64,000 nucleotides of DNA from Naematelia aurantialba (taxonomy: Eukaryota; Basidiomycota; Tremellomycetes; Tremellales; Naemateliaceae): positions 558,001 through 622,000 of the forward strand of contig JAKFAO010000009.1 of NCBI GenBank assembly GCA_021527695.1, given 5' to 3'. Below the pieces are notes generated by a model. That model was given only the letters and a program-made list of their open reading frames with translations, had not been told where the DNA came from and did not search any database. Position 1 is the first letter of the stretch. The number at the start of each line of letters is the position of its first letter. The position numbers and the translations under genes were made by a program. Shown piece after piece: positions 57,451 to 64,000 of this stretch.

Positions 57451-59115
57451 TCAGCTCGCAGCTCTCAGACCGCAGCGCTCGAGCCGACGTACATATGTGC
57501 CATAGTCCTTGTCTGGATCGTAGATCTCCCACCGCGATGCAGGAAATATCTGCCCATCGTCAGCGTGGCCATAGCCTGACGTGAGCGTGAGCGTGGCCGT
57601 GATCGTGATCGTGACCGTAATTGTGATTGTGGCCGGAGCCCAGGGCCTAGGGACCAGGGGCCTGGGCCCCCGAGACTCACATGCTTGAACCGATTGTACC
57701 ATGACCGCTCGACGACTTTACCCGCATGCGACTCGTCCTTCTCCTTTGTGGCATCGGCCATCATCCGCACGTCGTCGTGCACGTCAAAGTTGAACAACGG
57801 CCCCGACTTGCCTCTGGCCTTGTTGATGATGAAGTCGTAAAACGTATAATGCTGTCATTAGCACTGTGGCGTCGCTGTCGGACCTACATGAGGGATGATC
57901 AGGTCCTCCTGCACCGTCAGTAAGGCAGGACACGGGTGCGCTCACCTTGATGTACATGAGGTTTTCTACACTGGTCCCGCGCAGCTCGGGAAACTGCGCA
58001 CGACATTTACTGAGGAAGGCGGCGATGTTGTCGCCTTTCTTACACTGCTGCAGTCAGAAACAGGGCAGACGATCTCGCGTGCTGCGGCGGAGGCGCCAGA
58101 TGGGAGGGGAGATGGGGACGGGATGTAGTCGGGAGATGCAGTGGGGATGAGGGACGGGAGGGAGGGGAGGACCAAGTTGGACGAGGGTATAGGTGAAGGT
58201 GAGAACGAGGGGTGAGGACGAGGTAGGTGTAGGCGAGTAGAGAGACCCACTTCGACCGTCTTGCGATGCCCGCTGCCATCCCAGTACGAATAGGTAATCT
58301 CCACATCCTCCTGCTTGATTCTCTCCTGTTGCGCCAACCAGACCTTTCTCAGCTCCTCCCGCTCTATGCGCTCCTGCTCCTCCCGCTCCCGGTCAGGGAG
58401 GAACGACGTGTCCACATCTGGGTTCTTGGCGAACCGTTTGCGTTCAGACGCCTCCTCGCTGTCCGTGCGTCTCCGCTTGGGCTCCGGTACAGCCTCTTCT
58501 GCCTCCTCTTCCTCGCCGACAAACGATAGCTTGAGCTTTTCCTTCTTCTTTGATTTCTTGACTTTTAACGACGCGCTCCTGCTCTCGTCAGCCACCGCTG
58601 ATAGCTATACGTCGTGCGGAGACCGTGGCGACGCCAGCAGCGACGACAGCCGTGGCGACGGATGCACTCACTCTTTGTCGGCCAAGGTCTTGGCGAGCAG
58701 TTGCCGCTGCTGCTCTTCCAGGTCATTACGGGTACGCTGAAAGTCCGAGAGCGTGACGAGGCCGATTGTCGACTTTTTCAGACGATCGTCAATGTTCTCG
58801 CTGATGCCAACAAATCGATCCCCCGTGTGATCCTTTTGCGAGTCCTACCCACGTCAGCTCTCTCCCTAGTGCAGATGAGGGACAGCGACTGAGAGGAGCA
58901 AGATCACGAAGAGGGACAGCGACTGAGAGGGACAAAGTCAATCAGGACGGAGGACCTACCCGGATGAGCGCTTCTTTTTGGCGTTGATATTCTGCCTAGA
59001 CACCGCTTGACCTGCTCAGCCATGTCACCTCCAGCGTGTCTCCACTCACAGCTTCCCGTTCTCGTTGCTTGACCAGCATCAGCTGCCTCTGCGATACCTC
59101 TGGCCGCTCAGACAT
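57451..59115 (-). CDS. XAP5/FAM50 family protein
   Basis: Starts [20 protein letters not shown], then [20 protein letters not shown] and [40 protein letters not shown] precedes [20 protein letters not shown] and [20 protein letters not shown]. The XAP5 domain reads [80 protein letters not shown] and [20 protein letters not shown], with a short tail. All blocks match FAM50/XAP5, a nuclear spliceosome-associated protein. Several introns; the one near 58090-58250 is purine-rich on the plus strand. Divergent from SERINC (152 bp). Confidence 0.92.
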
Positions 59116-59267
59116 GGCGTCTCGATATATATACAAGTCGAGGTCGAATTACAAATATTACAAATTGGAATCAAGTCTCCTTTGTAAATCCTAGGACGGA
59201 ATCAAATTGCTAATTGAAAGTCCGGCACAAGAGCCCATCTTAGTTGCGTCGAACCACTACAAGACTC

Positions 59268-61012
59268 ATGGGTGCGCTACTGTCCATACCACTGTTGGCC
59301 GGGGGCGTCGGCTCCCTCGGCAGCGCCCTCTTCACAGGGTGCATGGCCTGCATGGGTGAGCCACTTGGACGGAGGTGTAGCTGACATCAAGGCGGCACCG
59401 CGGCGTCGGCCTTCTTCAAGTCGTGCAACTGCAACTCGTCGATCGCCACCCGCGTGGGCTTTGGGCTCATCTTTGCCCTCTCGTCGATGCTTGCGTATTT
59501 GTCTCGCACAGACATAGCTATCCGGCAGATTGAGAAGCTCAGCTGGGACTGGATCAAGATGGACTGCTCGGGCGGCAAGTGCTACGGCCTGCTAGCGGTG
59601 AGGCTCCACTCCGACATCATCTGGAATCTGCCATGTGCCATCTGCCCTCTTTCGAGGTAAAACGAGCTGGATAGCTGACTATAATGCCAGGTGCACCGGT
59701 TCTGCTTTGCCCTGGCGCTGTTCCACCTGGTCCTCTCGGCGATGCTGATTGGCGTGCATTCGACCAAGACGAAACGCGCCGCCATCCAGAACGGCTGGTG
59801 GGGCCCGAAACTGCTCGCCTACTTTGTGCTGTGCTTCTTGTCCTTCCTGATCCCCAACGAGTTCTTCATGGCGTACGGGTCCTACGTCGCTCCCATCGGC
59901 GCATTCTCGTTCATCCTCATCGGTCTCGTCTTGCTCGTCGATTTTGCCCACTCGTGGAGCGAGACTTGCCTGAACAACTGGGAACGTGATAACTCCAACC
60001 TATGGCAGTTCATCCTGGTCGGCTCTACGTTTGGCATGTTCGTCGCCTCCATCACTCTGACGACTCTGCTCTATGTCTTCTTCGCCGGCACGGGATGCGG
60101 AATCAACACGGCTTTCGTGACCATCAACGCCGTGCTCTCGGTGATTGTGACGGCGCTCGCCATTGCCCGTCCAGTCCAGGAAGCCAACCCCAGGTCCGGC
60201 CTCACCCAGGCATCGATGGTCGTCGCGTACTGCACTTACCTCACTGCGTCGGCAGTCGTCAACCACTCGGACGACGGACACTGCAACCCGCTACATGCTA
60301 GCGGCGGCACCAAGACGACAACCGTCATCATCGGCGCGCTGTTCACCTTCCTCGCCATCGCCTACTCTACCAGTCGAGCGGCAACGCAGAGCAAGGCGTT
60401 GGTGGGCAAGAAGGCCGGCGCCATCACCCTTCCCGAGACCGACGAGGATGGCGAGGTCCGACTCGTCACCAACCAGCCCAAGGGCCGCAAGGACGAGATG
60501 CGCTACCAGGCCATTCTCGCTGCGGTCAACGCCGGCTCACTCCCCGCTTCTGTCCTCGACGAGCCAGAGGATGACGACGACGAGATCGAGGCTGCCATCG
60601 GTGAGGAGAGGGACGACGAGCGTGGTGGGACGAAGTACAACTATTCGTGGTTCCACGTCATCTTCGCCATGGCCGCCATGTACATTGCCGGACTGCTGAC
60701 TGACTGGTGAGCCGCGCCGCACTGTTGCGATAGGCAGAGCAAAGCTGACTGATTCCAGGGCGATCATCTCGACGTCACCCGTGGCCCACCCGACCGAGCC
60801 GCTGCCGATCACGCCATCCATGGCAGAAGAGCTCGACGTCTACATTGGCCGGTCCGAAACGACCATGTGGATGCGTGTCATGAGTACCTGGATCTGCTAT
60901 GGTCTCTACTCGTGGAGCCTGTGAGTTACCAGGATAGGCCACTCGGGCGTTGGTCACTGACGAGAGCAGCCTGGCCCCAGTGTTGATGCCAGATCGATTC
61001 GGGGATATTTAG
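59268..61012 (+). CDS. TMS1: SERINC/TMS1 membrane protein
   Basis: Serine-incorporator family, about ten membrane spans. Starts MGALLSIPLLAGGVGSLGSA, then FKSCNCNSSIATRVGFGLIF, WDWIKMDCSGGKCYGLLAVH, KLLAYFVLCFLSFLIPNEFF, VDFAHSWSETCLNNWERDN, VTINAVLSVIVTALAIARPV, TYLTASAVVNHSDDGHCNPL. A cytosolic acidic insert (EPEDDDDEIEAAIGEERDDE) precedes YNYSWFHVIFAMAAMYIAGL and the last exon TWICYGLYSWSL, ending MPDRFGDI. Family hallmarks (SCNCNSS, WERDN, YNYSWFH) are present. Five introns. Confidence 0.93.
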
Positions 61013-61368
61013 TTTATACGTCTGTGTCTGATGCATGCTGGTTGTCGCGTAGATCAGCAAAACGCCTCTTTGCTTTCGGCTCCGACATGGCCGGGATAAT
61101 CGTATTTTTCAGTCGGCATGTCACCTGGCGGGCGATTCTGACACTTGAACATGTGCATAGTCGTAGCGTTCGAGTTGTTATAGCATCTCTTGTATATAGT
61201 CGCCGTGTAGGGACATGGTGGAGAGCGAGAAGAACGTCCCACCGATCGGCGCTTGCGATGAAGAAGGAGGAGGAGGAGAGGGAAGGGGAGAGGGAGAGAT
61301 CATCGCCGTACCGCAAGTCAGGAAACCGATCGGTCTCAAGGTCCGTCCACTTTGACCTTTGGCAACCC
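61013..61368. other. Spacer between SERINC and MFS transporter
   Basis: No secure gene. 61257-61301 is a G/A tract on the plus strand. A minus-strand open frame of 139 codons spans 61014-61433 but overlaps the transporter's first exons and shows no domain. Confidence 0.4.
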
Positions 61369-63998
61369 ATGGACGACTCGACTTCTACTAGCATGCAAGT
61401 GTGACTAACGGGCATAGTGGCGTTCGTCGTCATGGTACATCACACTGGGTCCGTACTGCCTCTGACAGTGACTGTACCGCGATCGCTGACGGGCATGACA
61501 GTGGTAGCGGCAGGAACCACGACCGATGCGCTCACATACGTGCGTCCTCCCCTCTCCCCCTTCTGCAAGAGTATGAGCCGCAAGAAGTTGAGCATAGGAC
61601 GGGATGGAGGTGGAGACGACGATGGAAATTCCATGGAAGTGACAAAGTAGAGTGCTGATCCGCACAATCTAGAGCATCGTGGTCCCCGTCTTGCCATTCA
61701 GGCTGCAAGCGCTGGGGTATGGCAGTATCTCGGCGCTCACGTCTTGGCTCTTCTTCTCATACTCGATGGGCATATTCATCGGTGTGTAGTCTGGTCCCTC
61801 TTCCTCCGTTTCTTGGTCTCGCCTCTGGTTTCCTTTCCATTTCAGCCACGGCTCTTGCTGTCACGTCCCCTGCCCCTCTCGTTACCTACAGCCACGTCAA
61901 TATTCTCACACAAGTGTGTCCGTTCAGACACCCATCACGAGGCTATGTATACACTGTGTATATCTGTTTGGTACTTTACCGTCGCTGACGAAAACAGCAA
62001 CCTTCCCCATCGCATACTACTTTCACAAATACCCCTACCGCCGCATACCGCTCATCGTCGGCGTCCTCATCCTCGAGGTATCACTCATCCTGTTCATCGT
62101 CGTCACGCCGTATTGGTTCATGGTCATCTCGCGGTTCATCCAAGGCGCATGTAGCACCGTCGTCTGGACCGTCGGCTTTGCACTCATGTAAGTCGGCTGC
62201 GTGCTCCTCAGTCACATGCATCCGGTCCGTGCTTTCCAAACACATGTGGCAGGTCTCTACTCCGTAAGGATTGTGCCAGTCTTCCGAGGGGCAGAACCGA
62301 TTTCCACAACACCCCTTAACTCAGCTGACAGTCGCTGACCTTGTGTAGCTGTGAGAACGTCGAAGAGAAAAATATTGGCCGGCAGATCGGTTTCGCCGTT
62401 TCAGGCGTATCAATCGGGACGACCATCGTACGTCCCACTCGCACACTCACACCCCTACCTGCCTGGCCCAGGTGCTAGCTTCCTGGTCCTGCGATGCTCT
62501 GTCGCTCAGACGAGAGGATCTGCAGACCTAACGTGTGCAGGCTCCACCGATCGGCGGCGCGCTGTACCAGCGTCTGGGGTGGCACGCGCCATCCATCTTC
62601 TGCATCATTGCCCTCTTCTTTGACCTGGTCGGTCGTATCCTCGTTATCGAGCAGAAAGAACTGTCTCGCTACGGCGTCGAGCGCGGCGGTCCTACCATGC
62701 AAGAAGCATCGCAAGCAGCGTCCGAGCCGCCAGTGGCGGTGCCCACGGAGCCCGCGGACGACACGGCGACTCTGCAGCCTGAGGATGAAATTCCAGCTCC
62801 GACTCTCCCTGTCGCTGCGGTTGGCAATGATGAGGGGATGAAACCGCCAGCCAAGGCGTTGTCTCCATGGGGCGTGCTGAAGACGCTGGCAAAACAGCCA
62901 CGGGGGATGACGGGTATCCTCATATCCTTCACCATCGGGAACATGATCGGTGCCCTCGACCCTACGTGAGCTCGTGCATACGCTTGGTGTGGAGTACGAG
63001 GCTGATCGTGTCAGATTGACATTGCGCGTCGAGACAGTGTGGAACAAGGACTCGGCGTTTGTCGGCCTCGTCTACCGTGAGTCTGCGGCTCCTGCTCTCG
63101 TGGTCAGCGGTTCTGACGCTTGATTCAAATAGTCGCGGCGACAGCACCCACATTTGTCAGCGCGCCCATCACAGGTCACCTCGCAGACAAGTTTGGCTCG
63201 CAATGGGTCATGGCGCCTGCCCTGCTGCTCACGCTTCCCTGGCTGCCCCTTATGCTGCTGAAAAACTCCCTTCCGGCCTTCATCATCTACTTTGCCCTTG
63301 CCAGCGAGTCCACCCTGTTCTAGGTATGGCAGTCATTGACGCGCAGCAGATACACTAGCGTCCTGCGCATTTGGACCGGTCGGTCTGGAGCTCGCAATGG
63401 CCGCCCGAGCAGCAGAGGGTATTGGCGAGATCCGTAAGTCCTCCCTCTTCTCTATCTTCAGCCCCTCTTCCCTATCCCCATCCCCTCTTCCCTATCCCCG
63501 CGGACGTAACTGTGCAACGAGGGAGCTGACCTGAGTGTCTCTCCAGACCAATTCGCCGCGATGAATTTAGCGTTCTGTGAGTCACCTTTGTGGTCAAGGA
63601 GAGACGTGCTGATCGAGCAGCATTGTCGACCGCCATTGGCTCCATCGTGGCGGGCCAGATGTACAATAACCTAACTTACGGATGGGGCGCGACGGTCTGG
63701 TATGTCTGTCCCTCCTCTATGTCTGTCCCTCTTCTACCGTCTGGTGCCCTAACCCATACCCCGTATCCCACCCCCTTCCACGCCTCACCAATTTAATCCC
63801 CTGGCGCGGTCCCAATCGCCCTCAGGCTCGTGCGAACAAGACTGAATGATGTACAGGTTCTGCTTTGGCTTGACGGCAGTATCTTCGATTGTGCCATTCT
63901 GCCTGGGTGGATCGCCCACGTTGCTGCAGATCGCTTTGCGGCGCTATAGAGCAAAGCACGTAGCCAAGGGAGTCACGACAGAGACCGAGCCCGCCTGA
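61369..63998 (+). CDS. MFS transporter (DHA1-like)
   Basis: Twelve-span major facilitator. A 30-nt first exon (MDDSTSTSMQ) joins WRSSSWYITL and then VVAAGTTTDALTYSIVVPVL in span 1. ALTSWLFFSYSMGIFIATFP (span 2), PYRRIPLIVGVLILEVSLIL (span 3), WFMVISRFIQGACSTVVWTV (span 4), IGFAVSGVSIGTTIAPPIGG (span 5) and HAPSIFCIIALFFDLVGRIL (span 6) follow. The central loop is long and acidic. Later blocks are AAFTAPT-like TAPTFVSAPITGHLADKFGS, WLPLMLLKNSLPAFIIYFAL, IGSIVAGQMYNNLTYGWGAT and CFGLTAVSSIVPFCLGG. The wording resembles drug:H+ antiporter-1 and vesicular amine transporter types. Ten or more introns. Substrate unknown; the stop is 2 bases from the window end. Confidence 0.85.
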
Positions 63999-64000
63999 TT

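Noticed and set aside
61014..61433. 139-codon minus-strand open frame next to the SERINC stop
   Set aside because: It overlaps the first exons of the MFS transporter, which give a good span 1 when spliced, and has no recognisable feature.

Overview
This window is a stretch of nuclear genome from a basidiomycete yeast, most likely a tremellomycete (Cryptococcus/Trichosporonales side). The evidence is the gene style: nearly every gene is split by many short introns of about 45-60 nt with GT..AG ends and a CTRAC branch site. Spacers are short, GC content is moderate to high, and several proteins are of kinds well known in Dikarya but absent or different in budding yeasts (an RFX factor with a classic DNA-binding domain, a BRCA2/Brh2 homologue, XAP5/FAM50, AGGF1-like, Rab4-like, BuGZ-like). 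I see no transposon, CRISPR array, rRNA gene, convincing tRNA gene or horizontally acquired island. This is a housekeeping region with about 32 protein-coding genes, and I do not claim a new dedicated system.

Layout. 1-16.9 kb: 3' end of splicing factor PRP46 (+), adenylosuccinate lyase (-), malate dehydrogenase, thioredoxin and an RFX transcription factor (+), BRCA2/Brh2 (-), inositol monophosphatase and Ran GTPase (+). 17-25.3 kb: COX20 and an AGC/DMPK-like kinase (-), a SAP-domain protein (+), mitochondrial ribosomal protein L6 (-), BuGZ/ZNF207-like (+). 25.6-36 kb: small coiled-coil protein (-), methionine aminopeptidase 2 (+), Golgi SNARE GOS1 (-), p24 cargo receptor (+), SWI/SNF SWIB subunit (-), RRP36 (+), RPL24 (-). 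36.3-45.8 kb: CCDC174-like (-), glycine-rich RRM protein (+), small membrane protein (+), GNAT-like membrane protein (-), FHA/G-patch protein (+), succinate/fumarate carrier SFC1 (-). 46.9-64 kb: ER FKBP2 (-), Rab4-like GTPase (+), DapA-family aldolase (-), DUS2 (+), NAA35/Mak10 (-), LEA_2 membrane protein (+), XAP5 (-), SERINC (+) and an MFS transporter (+) whose stop lies 2 bases before the window end.

Genes work in general cell functions: nucleotide and carbon metabolism, redox, DNA repair, splicing (PRP46, CCDC174, AGGF1-like, XAP5), ribosome making (RPL24, RRP36, DUS2, mL6), mitochondria (COX20, SFC1) and ER/Golgi/endosome traffic (GOS1, p24, FKBP2, Rab4, SERINC). From about 20 kb on, strands alternate almost gene by gene, giving many divergent pairs that share 150-450 bp promoters.

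The points most worth a second look are: a predicted 1-nucleotide exon plus a 5-nucleotide exon in the Ran P-loop; consecutive 11- and 15-nt exons in the inositol monophosphatase active site; two BRC-type motifs in the BRCA2 homologue; a divergent promoter at 51.2 kb with five TAGGCG cores and a perfect 14-bp inverted repeat; a 6-bp overlap of convergent stop codons (TCATGA) between DUS2 and NAA35; and long introns whose pyrimidine tracts nearly always lie on the sense strand.
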